Positions 47,895-59,901 of a stretch of DNA of 64,000 bases are shown piece by piece. Positions within the stretch are counted from its first letter, which is position 1. Each line of letters opens with the position of its first letter. The translations under genes and the position numbers were made by a program. This DNA is from Tragulus kanchil. Lineage: Eukaryota > Chordata > Mammalia > Artiodactyla > Tragulidae. Below the pieces are notes generated by a model, which saw only the letters and a list, made by a program, of their open reading frames with translations, had not been told where the DNA came from and searched no databases. The stretch covers positions 101,672,794 to 101,736,793 of the forward strand of contig JAIOJX010000032.1 in NCBI GenBank assembly GCA_022376925.1, in the 5' to 3' direction.

Positions 47895-48400
47895 ATAATA
47901 CTATTGATGATGATGATGATAATTTACTGATATCCTATTATGTATCAAGCACTATATCAATTTTCCCACCTGTTTTTTCCTTCAATAAACTTAAAAAAAA
48001 TTTTTTTTAAAAATTTGGCACCTTTTATTTATTTTTTTAATTTATTTATTTTTACCCATCTTTATTCTTTGGCCTGTGTGAGCCTCCCATTGCAGTGGCC
48101 TCTCTCTTGCAGAGCACTGGCTCTGGGTAGAGTGAGGGTTCATAATTGGACACACTGGCTCAGCTGCTCCGCGGCATGTGGGATCTTCCCAGCAAGGGAT
48201 TGAACCGCTTCCCCTTGCACTGCAAGGTGGACTCTTTACTCACTGGACCACCAGGAAAGCCCACCCAATAAACTTTTTCAAATGAGGAAACAAAGTTAAT
48301 TTGGTCAATGTGATAAAGTTAGTAAGTAGAAGAGTTGAGAATGAAGCTCAGATCTGTTCATTTAGAAGCCATGCTCCTCACCATTATGCCATCTTATTTT
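47895..48400 (-). mobile_element. MIR SINE, minus strand, split by a SINE
   Basis: tatcctattatgtatcaagc, ccaataaactttttcaaatg, gaggaaacaaagttaatttg and gaatgaagctcagatctgtt give reversed MIR with a 270-bp interruption by a minus-strand CHR-2. A short (gat)n run precedes it at about 47902-47920. Confidence 0.7.
47992..48262 (-). mobile_element. CHR-2 type SINE inside a MIR, minus strand
   Basis: Reversed T-rich tail (tttaatttatttatttttac), body (ttggcctgtgtgagcctccc, agcactggctctgggtagag), B-box complement region and head (ccttgcactgcaaggtggac, ggaccaccaggaaagccc). The direct repeat caataaactt at 47982-47991 and 48266-48275 is the target-site duplication. Confidence 0.9.
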
Positions 48401-48479
48401 AAAATATGAAGTTGTAGACAACTCTTTTACTAATAAACCATGGCTTAGTTTTGCAGTCTTTGGTGGATAGGACACCCTA

Positions 48480-48640
48480 CTGGAAATTAAGATACCTGAA
48501 TCTTGATACCAGCCATGCCAAGGAGTTCTCATATAACCTTAGCAAAATGCTAAAATTTTCTGAGTCTTAGTTTCCTCATCTGTAAGACAAAGGAGTTAGA
48601 GTGGGGCAGTGATTTTCAAGAGCAGTGATGATTTTGTCCC
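48480..48640 (+). mobile_element. MIR SINE, plus strand
   Basis: tcttgataccagccatgcca and gagtcttagtttcctcatct followed by gtaagacaaaggagttagag. Good MIR core and tail. Confidence 0.78.
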
Positions 48641-48905
48641 ACAGGCATGTCTGGCAGCATCTGGATGTATCTTTGCTTCATTTTTCCCATGTGACTGGCA
48701 TCTAGCTGGGAGAGGCCAGGGATACTGCTAAATGTCATACAATGTATAGGAGTATTCCCTACCCCCTCTTGCCTCACCATGGCAAATACTTACACAATAC
48801 AAAATGTCAATTGTGTTGAAATCAAAAAGCCCTGGACTGGGACACCAGTACACCTTTTTCTATTTCTGAGGATCAGATTTTTAAAAAAATCATTTCATTG
48901 AAATA

Positions 48906-49232
48906 CAGTTGACCTTGAACAACATAGGGGCCGGGGCGCTGACTTCCACTCCTGCACAGCAGAAAATTCACACACTGCTATCTCTGCTTCAGAAGCAAAG
49001 GGACTGATAAATGACTCATACACAGGCAAGAATCTGAAATAGTTTGGATAGAATCAGGACTCAACACCTACTTCTTTTGATTTTACATATTGTGATCTCT
49101 GAACACAAACTTTATACACAGTTAAAGACCTATAAAATGAAAATACAGGTATATATATTTTTTTTTTTCCCAAAAAATCTGCATATAAGTGGACCCACAC
49201 AGATTAAACCTCTGTTGTTCAAGGGTGAACTG
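48906..49232. mobile_element. Tigger/pogo-type non-autonomous DNA transposon, complete ends
   Basis: Terminal inverted repeats cagttgaccttgaacaaca at the left and tgttgttcaagggtgaactg at the right, flanked by TA at 48904-48905 and 49233-49234 as expected for a TA-targeting Tc1/mariner-superfamily element. No transposase frame, so it is a deletion derivative. Twin at 50042-50368 through duplication 15. Confidence 0.83.
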
Positions 49233-50041
49233 TATATACAATTAAAATCCAAGTCAGTTCTCTCTAAATCACTGATTATTCTTTTGTAAAAGAAGAGAAC
49301 TAGACCATGTAATCTCTGAGATTCTTTCCAGGTTTAAAATGCTCAAGTCTATGATTAACAGGGAAATTTAAAAAATAAATGTTATGCTATTAACTCCAAG
49401 ATAATTTTATATTTTTGTCTCAAGAACAAGTGCTGCCCAACTCCTCATCCCCACAGGGCAAAGGTTGCAAATTTGCAGTTTTTTGGGGTGAACCCAGCCT
49501 GCAGATGTGTTTTCTTTGGCCCATAGAGTATATTAGATCTTTGTGAATTAGTGGCCAAGGTGGACATTTCCAGTAAATATTCACTTTTCTGGCTTTTCTT
49601 AAAAGATCAGAAGACTGAACAATGCTGGGATTGAATTTTGCATAGTGATAGCTGATCAGATTATGTCCCTTCAGATGGGACTGAGTTCTCCAGCTCACCA
49701 GAGAGAGCTGGTGATCCCCAGCAGATCCCCACTCGCAGATCTGAAATAGAAACCTGCCCACCTTCACTTACTTATCAGTAGGATGACTGATGTTTAGGTG
49801 ATTTGAAATGTCCCCTTCATTTTTCCCATGTGACTGGCATCTAGCTGGGAGGCCAGGATACTGCTAAATGTCATACAATGTATAGGAGTATTCCCTACCC
49901 CCTCTTGCCTCACCATGGCAAATACTTACACAATACAAAATGTCAATTGTGTTGAAATCAAAAAGCCCTGGACTGGGACACCAGTACACCTTTTTCTATT
50001 TCTGAGGATCAGATTTTTAAAAAAATCATTTCATTGAAATA

Positions 50042-50368
50042 CAGTTGACCTTGAACAACATAGGGGCCGGGGCGCTGACTTCCACTCCTGCACAGCAGAA
50101 AATTCACACACTGCTATCTCTGCTTCAGAAGCAAAGGGACTGATAAATGACTCATACACAGGCAAGAATCTGAAATAGTTTGGATAGAATCAGGACTCAA
50201 CACCTACTTCTTTTGATTTTACATATTGTGATCTCTGAACACAAACTTTATACACAGTTAAAGACCTATAAAATGAAAATACAGGTATATATATATTTTT
50301 TTTTCCCAAAAAATCTGCATATAAGTGGACCCACACAGATTAAACCTCTGTTGTTCAAGGGTGAACTG
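50042..50368. mobile_element. Tigger-type element, duplicate
   Basis: Copy of 48906-49232 with a different split between TA units and the T run in its interior. The same TA flank shows it was copied with its surroundings. Confidence 0.82.
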
Positions 50369-50589
50369 TATATACAATTAAAATCCAAGTCAGTTCTCTC
50401 TAAATCACTGATTATTCTTTTGTAAAAGAAGAGAACTAGACCATGTAATCTCTGAGATTCTTTCCAGGTTTAAAATGCTCAAGTCTATGATTAACAGGGA
50501 AATTTAAAAAATAAATGTTATGCTATTAACTCCAAGATAATTTTATATTTTTGTCTCAAGAACAAGTGCTGCCCAACTCCCTCATCCCC

Positions 50590-52765
50590 ACAGGGCAAAG
50601 GTTGCAAATTTGCAGTTTTTGGGCTGAACCCAGCCTGCAGATGTGTTTTCTTTGGCCCATAGAGTATATTAGATCTTTGTGAATTAGTGGCCAAGGTGGA
50701 CATTTCCAGTAAATATTCACTTTTCTGGCTTTTCTTAAAAGATCAGAAGACTGAACAATGCTGGGATTGAATTTTGCATAGTGATAGCTGATCAGATTAT
50801 GTCCCTTCAGATGGGACTGAGTTCTCCAGCTCACCAGAGAGAGCTGGTGATCCCCAGCAGATCCCCACTCGCAGATCTGAAATAGAAACCTGCCCACCTT
50901 CACTTACTTATCTTACCTCTGTCCCTATCTGCCTGGTCCCTATTGGTGGTTGAGTCTGCTATTCCACCCCGAGAATTCTCAGGCCCCTCATGGAGTACCC
51001 AGCAATATACAGGGATAGTCCCTCAAAATTGTAGATTCTTAGAATAAATGTAATACATGTTAAGCCCTGTAATTAGGTCTCAATAAACAAGCAGATGAGA
51101 ACAGTATGAGGGAAGAAGTCTTTATAACAGCTTATGAAAGAAAGCCATAAGAGTTTTAGTGGATAGTATGAGGCATGGTGTTTTGTCCCTGCCAAATAAC
51201 TAATGTGGTCCCTGGCTGCATTAGGAGAAGTTCAGCATTTTGTTGGGGACAAGGTAGTCCTCCTCTTCCCTCTCTGTTACTCAGATACATCTGAATTGCC
51301 ATGTTCATTTCTTGGCATGACACTCTAAGTGTAATTTTAACAAGGAGTTGAGCAATGAATTGGTGAGATGGCTTGGAATATCTTTCTGTGAATGAGATTG
51401 GCAAGAGCTGGGGTCATTGATTCTGGAGAAGGAAGAACTCAGGAAGCACAGGACGCATCTTTTCAAATATTGCACAGTTGTCTTGAGGAGATCAGTTCCA
51501 TGAACTTCAACACATGCCTCAGACCCCTCTCTAAGCTTGAGTTTTCTCACTTTTATAAGAAATCCCTTATACAAAGGAAATTTGATCTTGAACTATATAA
51601 CTATGAGAAATAAATCAATTCAAATTTGATTTGTTGAGTCAAATAAATGAAAAAGAAATCATTGCTTTTTTGGTTGGGTGCAGTTTCCCGAACAGGGCAA
51701 AGGTTAATTTGCAGTTTTGGGCTGAACCCAGCCTGCAGATGTGTTTTCTTTGGCCCATAGAGTATATTAGATCTTTGTGAATTAGTGGCCAAGGTGGACA
51801 TTTCCAGTAAATATTCACTTTTCTGGCTTTTCTTAAAAGATCAGAAGACTGAACAATGCTGGGATTGAATTTTGCATAGTGATAGCTGATCAGATTATGT
51901 CCCTTCAGATGGGACTGAGTTCTCCAGCTCACCAGAGAGAGCTGGTGATCCCCAGCAGATCCCCACTCGCAGATCTGAAATAGAAACCTGCCCACCTTCA
52001 CTTACTTATCTTACCTCTGTCCCTATCTGCCTGGTCCCTATTGGTGGTTGAGTCTGCTATTCCACCCCGAGAATTCTCAGGCCCCTCATGGAGTACCCAG
52101 CAATATACAGGGATAGTCCCTCAAAATTGTAGATTCTTAGAATAAATGTAATACATGTTAAGCCCTGTAATTAGGTCTCAATAAACAAGCAGATGAGAAC
52201 AGTATGAGGGAAGAAGTCTTTATAACAGCTTATGAAAGAAAGCCATAAGAGTTTTAGTGGATAGTATGAGGCATGGTGTTTTGTCCCTGCCAAATAACTA
52301 ATGTGGTCCCTGGCTGCATTAGGAGAAGTTCAGCATTTTGTTGGGGACAAGGTAGTCCTCCTCTTCCTCTCTGTTACTCAGATACATCTGAATTGCCATG
52401 TTCATTTCTTGGCATGACACTCTAAGTGTAATTTTAACAAGGAGTTGAGCAATGAATTGGTGAGATGGCTTGGAATATCTTTCTGTGAATGAGATTGGCA
52501 AGAGCTGGGGTCATTGATTCTGGAGAAGGAAGAACTCAGGAAGCACAGGACGCATCTTTTCAAATATTGCACAGTTGTCTTGAGGAGATCAGTTCCATGA
52601 ACTTCAACACATGCCTCAGACCCCTCTCTAAGCTTGAGTTTTCTCACTTTTATAAGAAATCCCTTATACAAAGGAAATTTGATCTTGAACTATATAACTA
52701 TGAGAAATAAATCAATTCAAATTTGATTTGTTGAGTCAAATAAATGAAAAAAAGAAATCATTGCT
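50590..52765. repeat. Tandem duplication 16 (offset 1102, falling to 1097 bp) with a noisy join
   Basis: Copy 1 is about 50590-51666 and copy 2 is about 51692-52765. Copy 2 starts with 3-bp and 1-bp deletions (ggttaatttgcagttttggg versus ggttgcaaatttgcag). The tail of copy 1 (attgcttttttggttgggtg) is an error-laden form of attgctctggttgggtg at 52760. One c is lost in cttcctctctg (52366). With duplication 15, the text at 49455-49776 exists three times. Confidence 0.93.
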
Positions 52766-53489
52766 CTGGTTGGGTGAGATCAGAATGTTCAGAGCCCCAT
52801 CTGGTTAGCTCTTCCCTTGTGCTCTCTAAAGATACACAGGAAAGCATTTTGAAAAGCTTCTTGGAACCTGTGACATGCAGAAAAGCCCTGATTTAGATGT
52901 CTAAGATCCTTGCTAAATCTAAGGTGTGATTTCCCATCATCTATATTTTTCAGCCTGTGAAACATCAGGATAGACTTTTGACATTAGTTTGAAAGGCAGG
53001 GCTTCAGGGAGAGATGGTCCCAGTGGAAGGAACAGCAGGAGCCAAGGAGACCTGGACAGTTTGTCTGAAACACATGAGTGTGTCATGGGGTATAAATCAA
53101 GACCTCATGATAACTGTCTAGTAAGAAATACAGATGCCAGTTTGGTCTTTGTTTCTTTAGGAACTCTTGAAGTCTATCTCTTGTAGACACTGGGTTTTCT
53201 CTTTAGTGTCATTTGCTTCCTGAGTCCGCCTCCATTTTATAGTAGCTGCATAGTTAGAGGAGTTGGACCCTGGTTGGTTTAAGCAGATGTGATGATCCCT
53301 CCTTCTTGACAATGATTGGTTCAGGGATCCAGGCATCAACCAATCCACGTGCCTTAGACTCTTGTAATAAGATTGTTCAGGAATAGATACATCACCCAAC
53401 CTTAACAATGAGAAATGCAAGGAAGTGTTTCCATTTATATGAGTGTCTTCATTTATATGAGAAATCCAAATGGACAGTTTATTCCTTGC
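52766..53489. other. Single-copy non-coding DNA
   Basis: Contains part of the longest open frame of the window (134 codons, minus, 53157-53561). It has no recognisable domain or codon signature, and it runs into duplicated sequence. I judge it a chance frame. Confidence 0.4.
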
Positions 53490-55764
53490 TTTGGATATTT
53501 GGATGTGGTGATATGTGGTTGAGAGACCGAGTTGCTGCTGTAATTTTACTATAGCAGTCATTTCATTACTTTCCTTCTTCCCTTAGTAATTTAGGTAGTT
53601 TCCTTTGCATTGTTGGCTTCTTAAAGTTTATTGAATCCTAACTGATACGTTGGATCATTCAAGCTGGAAGGATTTCCTTCTAGTGACAGAGGAGTGTTTT
53701 GAAGAGTTTATTAGACCCATCTTGCATCCAACCTCGGATTCTCCTGGTTAGATCTGTCTCTTGAACCTCTGACTACCTGTTCCATCCTGGCTTCTTGAAC
53801 TTTCTGACTGCCTGACCCATGGAGTCAAACCACATGAGGCTGACCAAAAGTATGCCTGAAAGCATTTATGTCTCACAGAGCTCCTGGACTCAGATGAAAA
53901 TCAACCTGCAGGTGTGAGAGAGGTGTCCTGAGCAGCTGCTACAGGGGCTGAGTAACTTCACACTCTAAGAGTGTGGAGTTAAGTCCTTGGAAGGCAATAT
54001 TAGAGTGATGAAACTCAGGAGATGTGAGGAATCTGAAAAATAAATTTTCTCTAGTTTCCTTCTTCCAAGAGACTGAACCAAGGAGTGTTTCCCCCCATCA
54101 GTAGCCCATTTGGAGACCTCTCATACGCTTCCTCATATAGGTGCCTTGCTGGAATGTATCGCCTTGCATTACTTCTTATCCTTCTCTGCCTCACTTCCCT
54201 TTTGGCACATTTTTGCAGTCATACTATTGTACCTCCTAAATAAGGCATTAACACTTAATCCTTGCCGTGGGTTCTGTTTCTGGGAGAAGCCACTAAGATA
54301 GAAAGAAAAAAACCAAAGAAGAAATAATTGGTGGAGAGCTTGGTCTATTGGCTGGTGTGGTCTTAATATTTAGAAAATCTGATATTTTATGAAAATCAAC
54401 AATCCAGGTGCAATGTACATCCTATAATATAGTAGTTAAGAGCTCAAGCATGCATCTGTTAAAGCCCTAACTCTGCCCTTTACTAATTGTGTGTGCCTAT
54501 TCATAAGCTTTGCTTTTCTCTTTTATAAGTAATGAAGATCTTACCTGCGTAACAGGGCTATTGTTAAGGTTAAAGCAGACAATGGATTTAAAAATACTAT
54601 CACAGGTTTTACAACCTTGCTTAATGCACTGTAGCATTTGGATATTTGGATGTGGTGATATGTGGTTGAGAGACCGAGTTGCTGCTGTAATTTTACTATA
54701 GCAGTCATTTCATTACTTTCCTTCTTCCCTTAGTAATTTAGGTAGTTTCCTTTGCATTGTTGGCTTCTTAAAGTTTATTGAATCCTAACTGATACGTTGG
54801 ATCATTCAAGCTGGAAGGATTTCCTTCTAGTGACAGAGGAGTGTTTTGAAGAGTTTATTAGACCCATCTTGCATCCAACCTCGGATTCTCCTGGTTAGAT
54901 CTGTCTCTTGAACCTCTGACTACCTGTTCCATCCTGGCTTCTTGAACTTTCTGACTGCCTGACCCATGGAGTCAAACCACATGAGGCTGACCAAAAGTAT
55001 GCCTGAAAGCATTTATGTCTCACAGAGCTCCTGGACTCAGATGAAAATCAACCTGCAGGTGTGAGAGAGGTGTCCTGAGCAGCTGCTACAGGGGCTGAGT
55101 AACTTCACACTCTAAGAGTGTGGAGTTAAGTCCTTGGAAGGCAATATTAGAGTGATGAAACTCAGGAGATGTGAGGAATCTGAAAAATAAATTTTCTCTA
55201 GTTTCCTTCTTCCAAGAGACTGAACCAAGGAGTGTTTCCCCCCATCAGTAGCCCATTTGGAGACCTCTCATACGCTTCCTCATATAGGTGCCTTGCTGGA
55301 ATGTATCGCCTTGCATTACTTCTTATCCTTCTCTGCCTCACTTCCCTTTTGGCACATTTTTGCAGTCATACTATTGTACCTCCTAAATAAGGCATTAACA
55401 CTTAATCCTTGCCGTGGGTTCTGTTTCTGGGAGAAGCCACTAAGATAGAAAGAAAAAAACCAAAGAAGAAATAATTGGTGGAGAGCTTGGTCTATTGGCT
55501 GGTGTGGTCTTAATATTTAGAAAATCTGATATTTTATGAAAATCAACAATCCAGGTGCAATGTACATCCTATAATATAGTAGTTAAGAGCTCAAGCATGC
55601 ATCTGTTAAAGCCCTAACTCTGCCCTTTACTAATTGTGTGTGCCTATTCATAAGCTTTGCTTTTCTCTTTTATAAGTAATGAAGATCTTACCTGCGTAAC
55701 AGGGCTATTGTTAAGGTTAAAGCAGACAATGGATTTAAAAATACTATCACAGGTTTTACAACCT
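53490..55764. repeat. Tandem duplication 17 (offset 1147 bp) with a noisy join
   Basis: Copy 1 is 53490-54617 and copy 2 is 54637-55764. After 54617 the text tgcttaatgcactgtagcat is the true continuation (cagacttaatgcactgtagc at about 55775) with about 12 bases missing. This shows directly that the end of copy 1 is an error-rich reading of the same locus. Confidence 0.96.
54435..54610 (+). mobile_element. MIR SINE, plus strand
   Basis: agagctcaagcatgcatctg, aaccctaactctgccc-like text, tttactaattgtgtgtgcct and aacagggctattgttaaggt follow MIR order. Twins at about 55582-55757 and, partially, 56817-56890. Confidence 0.72.
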
Positions 55765-55944
55765 CAACACTACAGACTTAATGCACTGTAGCATAGTTAC
55801 CAACATCTCTGGCCTCTAACCACCAGGTGCAAGTAACTCCCATTCAGTTGTGTCAATCAAAAGTGTAAACAAAAACCAAGAAACAGAGCTCTCCAAAAAA
55901 CATTAGAGGAACCATAGAGTCAAAACAAAATTGTAAGGCATTAT

Positions 55945-56012
55945 AAATCACTGTCATTTTAAGCCACTAAACCTTGGATGATTTGTTATGCAGCAATAGG
56001 AAACTGAAACAA
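55945..56012 (+). mobile_element. MLT1-type LTR 3' end
   Basis: cattttaagccactaaacct, gatgatttgttatgcagcaa and taggaaactgaaacaaattg are the end of a plus-strand MLT1 LTR, the complement of the text at 16533. Twin at about 57077-57144. Confidence 0.65.
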
Positions 56013-56283
56013 ATTGGTAACTAGACGTGTAGTGCTACCATAACAAAACCTCAGCTATGTAGCATTGGCTTTGGAGTTAAATGATGGGTGGAGGCTTGAA
56101 AGAGAAGAGAGGAGAGGCTAGAGGAGCAGAAAGGAAATAGTTACTGAAGAACAAGGAAAGAAAGGGAGATCCTTGCTGTATGTAACTTGGAAGGTAGAAA
56201 GGTAATATGAATTTATTCAGTCTGGCTAAGGAGATACTAAGGCAGGAGAACAAAAGTATCAAATGGTGTCTAAAACTGCATAT

Positions 56284-56363
56284 TTTGGGTTGGCCAAAAA
56301 ATTTGTTTGAATTTTTCTGTAAGATGTTATGGAAAACCCCGAATGAAGTTTTTAATCAACCCA
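56284..56363. mobile_element. Mariner MITE hairpin (bovine-type)
   Basis: About 80 bp beginning ttgggttggccaaaaaattt and ending ttttaatcaacccat. The two halves are imperfect inverted repeats around a tctgtaagatgttatgga centre, matching the small mariner derivative common in ruminants. No transposase. Twin at 57416-57495. Confidence 0.88.
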
Positions 56364-57415
56364 TGAAAAGAGAGGTGAGCCCATGAGCAAACCAGCATTT
56401 TCAAGCATAATTTGAAAGAAAAATAAAAGAATAAGGAGTTACTAGGTTGGAAATAAAACTACATTATATTTTCTGTGTCTATAGCTAGCAAAAGATTACC
56501 AGAATAAAGCATAACTTCAGGGCAAAGGTTAAATCAAGGATATAGCTGTAGTATGATGTCTGAGGTTAAGCCTTGTAAGACCTTAATGCTTCTGCCTTTG
56601 CCCATGAGAATACTGCCCTGAGATGTTCTAGGGATGACCTAGGAATGACCAGTCTCCTAGAGGATGAAAGGCCACATGAAGGAGAACTGAGGCACCACAG
56701 CTCACAGCCAAAACCAGCTATGAGTTTTGTGAGTCCATCTAGGACCTTCCAGCCCAACCAGATTTCTTTCAGCTGCACAACTGAGCTTGGACAAATCTGA
56801 GAAGCTTCTTTAAAGAATCTTACCTGCGTAACAGGGCTATTGTTAAGGTTAAAGCAGACAATGGATTTAAAAATACTATCACAGGTTTTACAACCTCAAC
56901 ACTACAGACTTAATGCACTGTAGCATAGTTACCAACATCTCTGGCCTCTAACCACCAGGTGCAAGTAACTCCCATTCAGTTGTGTCAATCAAAAGTGTAA
57001 ACAAAAACCAAGAAACAGAGCTCTCCAAAAAACATTAGAGGAACCATAGAGTCAAAACAAAATTGTAAGGCATTATAAATCACTGTCATTTTAAGCCACT
57101 AAACCTTGGATGATTTGTTATGCAGCAATAGGAAACTGAAACAAATTGGTAACTAGACGTGTAGTGCTACCATAACAAAACCTCAGCTATGTAGCATTGG
57201 CTTTGGAGTTAAATGATGGGTGGAGGCTTGAAAGAGAAGAGAGGAGAGGCTAGAGGAGCAGAAAGGAAATAGTTACTGAAGAACAAGGAAAGAAAGGGAG
57301 ATCCTTGCTGTATGTAACTTGGAAGGTAGAAAGGTAATATGAATTTATTCAGTCTGGCTAAGGAGATACTAAGGCAGGAGAACAAAAGTATCAAATGGTG
57401 TCTAAAACTGCATAT

Positions 57416-57495
57416 TTTGGGTTGGCCAAAAAATTTGTTTGAATTTTTCTGTAAGATGTTATGGAAAACCCCGAATGAAGTTTTTAATCAACCCA
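57416..57495. mobile_element. Mariner MITE hairpin, duplicate
   Basis: Copy of 56284-56363 through duplication 18. Confidence 0.88.
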
Positions 57496-57642
57496 TGAAA
57501 AGAGAGGTGAGCCCATGAGCAAACCAGCATTTTCAAGCATAATTTGAAAGAAAAATAAAAGAATAAGGAGTTACTAGGTTGGAAATAAAACTACATTATA
57601 TTTTCTGTGTCTATAGCTAGCAAAAGATTACCAGAATAAAGC

Positions 57643-59901
57643 ATAACTTCAGGGCAAAGGTTAAATCAAGGATATAGCTGTAGTATGATGTCTGAGGTTA
57701 AGCCTTGTAAGACCTTAATGCTTCTGCCTTTGCCCATGAGAATACTGCCCTGAGATGTTCTAGGGATGACCTAGGAATGACCAGTCTCCTAGAGGATGAA
57801 AGGCCACATGAAGGAGAACTGAGGCACCACAGCTCACAGCCAAAACCAGCTATGAGTTTTGTGAGTCCATCTAGGACCTTCCAGCCCAACCAGATCTCTA
57901 GCTGATTGCAGCTGCACAACTGAGCTTGGACAAATCTGACGAAGCTTCAAGCCAACCTGCAAAATTAGTTGCCATCATTTTGGATTTGTAAGTTAAGTAA
58001 CAAAAGATAACCGAGAAAACATTATTATAGGAATTTAACATTGGTTACAGCTTGGAACTCACTTCTCAACACTATGAAAAATTTAGTATCAAGAAATGAT
58101 GGATTATTGCTCACTCCCTAGAATGCTGTGTTGAGGAGGATTCTAAAACCATGTATATGCTCATTTGAAAGAGAATTGTTATCAATTAGTAGTGTATTAC
58201 ACAGGCATGGATAGGATGGAAAAATGATAGCTATATTCTGTATAGACACTACATAAAAATGAGTGTGTAACTGGCTGTGATGGAGTCTACTCTATACCCT
58301 GAGGACTTGCTTTATAGTATTCATCTGAGTACACAGAAAAAAAAATCCAAATCTCCAATATTTAGTTATATTTTACAGGAGTGTTTTCATGAAGTTCAAT
58401 TTAAAAAAAAGAAAAAACCCAAAAAAATGTTAACGGCTGCTTTTCTTACATACACAACTGTATACTTAGATTAAAGCAGATTATCACAGAAGTGTACACA
58501 CCCTACACATAGATATTTAAGTTTTATTGAAATATAGTTCATTTACAATGTTGTGTTAATTTCTGCTGTACAGCAAAATTGTTAACATGTGTATTGTTTT
58601 CATATTCTCTTCTACTGTAGTTTATCACAGGATATTGAATATACTTTCCTGTGCTATACAATAAGACCTTGTTGTTTATCCATCCAATACACGAACTTGC
58701 ATCTGCTACACCAAAATTCTCAGTCCTTCCTCCTCTACCCTTCTCCTCTTTGACAATCAAAAAAAAATTGAGGGTCCCCCCTATAACTTCAGGGCAAAGG
58801 TTAAATCAAGGATATAGCTGTAGTATGATGTCTGAGGTTAAGCCTTGTAAGACCTTAATGCTTCTGCCTTTGCCCATGAGAATACTGCCCTGAGATGTTC
58901 TAGGGATGACCTAGGAATGACCAGTCTCCTAGAGGATGAAAGGCCACATGAAGGAGAACTGAGGCACCACAGCTCACAGCCAAAACCAGCTATGAGTTTT
59001 GTGAGTCCATCTAGGACCTTCCAGCCCAACCAGATCTCTAGCTGATTGCAGCTGCACAACTGAGCTTGGACAAATCTGACGAAGCTTCAAGCCAACCTGC
59101 AAAATTAGTTGCCATCATTTTGGATTTGTAAGTTAAGTAACAAAAGATAACCGAGAAAACATTATTATAGGAATTTAACATTGGTTACAGCTTGGAACTC
59201 ACTTCTCAACACTATGAAAAATTTAGTATCAAGAAATGATGGATTATTGCTCACTCCCTAGAATGCTGTGTTGAGGAGGATTCTAAAACCATGTATATGC
59301 TCATTTGAAAGAGAATTGTTATCAATTAGTAGTGTATTACACAGGCATGGATAGGATGGAAAAATGATAGCTATATTCTGTATAGACACTACATAAAAAT
59401 GAGTGTGTAACTGGCTGTGATGGAGTCTACTCTATACCCTGAGGACTTGCTTTATAGTATTCATCTGAGTACACAGAAAAAAAAATCCAAATCTCCAATA
59501 TTTAGTTATATTTTACAGGAGTGTTTTCATGAAGTTCAATTTAAAAAAAAAAAAAAAACCCAAACAAATGTTAACGGCTGCTTTTCTTACATACACAACT
59601 GTATACTTAGATTAAAGCAGATTATCACAGAAGTGTACACACCCTACACATAGATATTTAAGTTTTATTGAAATATAGTTCATTTACAATGTTGTGTTAA
59701 TTTCTGCTGTACAGCAAAATTGTTAACATGTGTATTGTTTTCATATTCTCTTCTACTGTAGTTTATCACAGGATATTGAATATACTTTCCTGTGCTATAC
59801 AATAAGACCTTGTTGTTTATCCATCCAATACACGAACTTGCATCTGCTACACCAAAATTCTCAGTCCTTCCTCCCTCTACCCTTCTCCTCTTTGACAATC
59901 A
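57643..59901. repeat. Tandem duplication 19 (offset 1140 bp, +1 or +2 by its end) with a noisy join
   Basis: Copy 1 is 57643-58759 and copy 2 is 58783-59901. Join 58760-58782 contains a run of a's and ttgagggtccccc; the first part mimics the true acaaattggag with an inflated A-run. Copies differ in the A-rich run (58391 versus 59531) and in cctcctct/cctccctct. Overlap with duplication 18 gives three copies of 56512-56763. Confidence 0.94.
58511..58759 (-). mobile_element. L1 3' end fragment, minus strand
   Basis: tttattgaaatatagttcat, ttacaatgttgtgttaattt, tatttcctgtgctatacaa-like text and gaccttgttgtttatccatc are the reversed L1 3' end widespread in artiodactyls. The natural copy continues at 59650-60110. 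Confidence 0.82.

Larger units (their letters stand above)
48676..50912. repeat. Tandem duplication 15 (offset 1139, falling to 1136 bp) with a 38-bp noisy join
   Basis: Copy 1 is 48676-49776 and copy 2 is 49815-50912. Copy 2 begins with 2-bp and 1-bp deletions (gggaggccaggatact versus gggagaggccagggatac). Bases 49777-49814 align only loosely to the real left flank. Other differences are in TA/T-run lengths near 49151/50287 and small indels near 49440/50578 (acccagcc context). Confidence 0.94.
55686..57895. repeat. Tandem duplication 18 (offset 1132 bp) with a 54-bp noisy join
   Basis: Copy 1 is 55686-56763 and copy 2 is 56818-57895. Join bases 56764-56817 read ttctttcagctgcacaactg..., whereas the true continuation at 57896 is ctctagctgattgcagctgc. 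The same words survive with 6- and 1-base deletions, and the tail is then lost. The unit holds the 3' end of an MLT1 LTR and a mariner hairpin. Confidence 0.96.

Noticed and set aside
53157..53561. 134-codon minus-strand frame, the longest in the window
   Set aside because: No recognisable motif, signal or domain, and no splice or promoter context. Part of it lies inside a duplicated unit. Chance frames of this size are expected in 64 kb.
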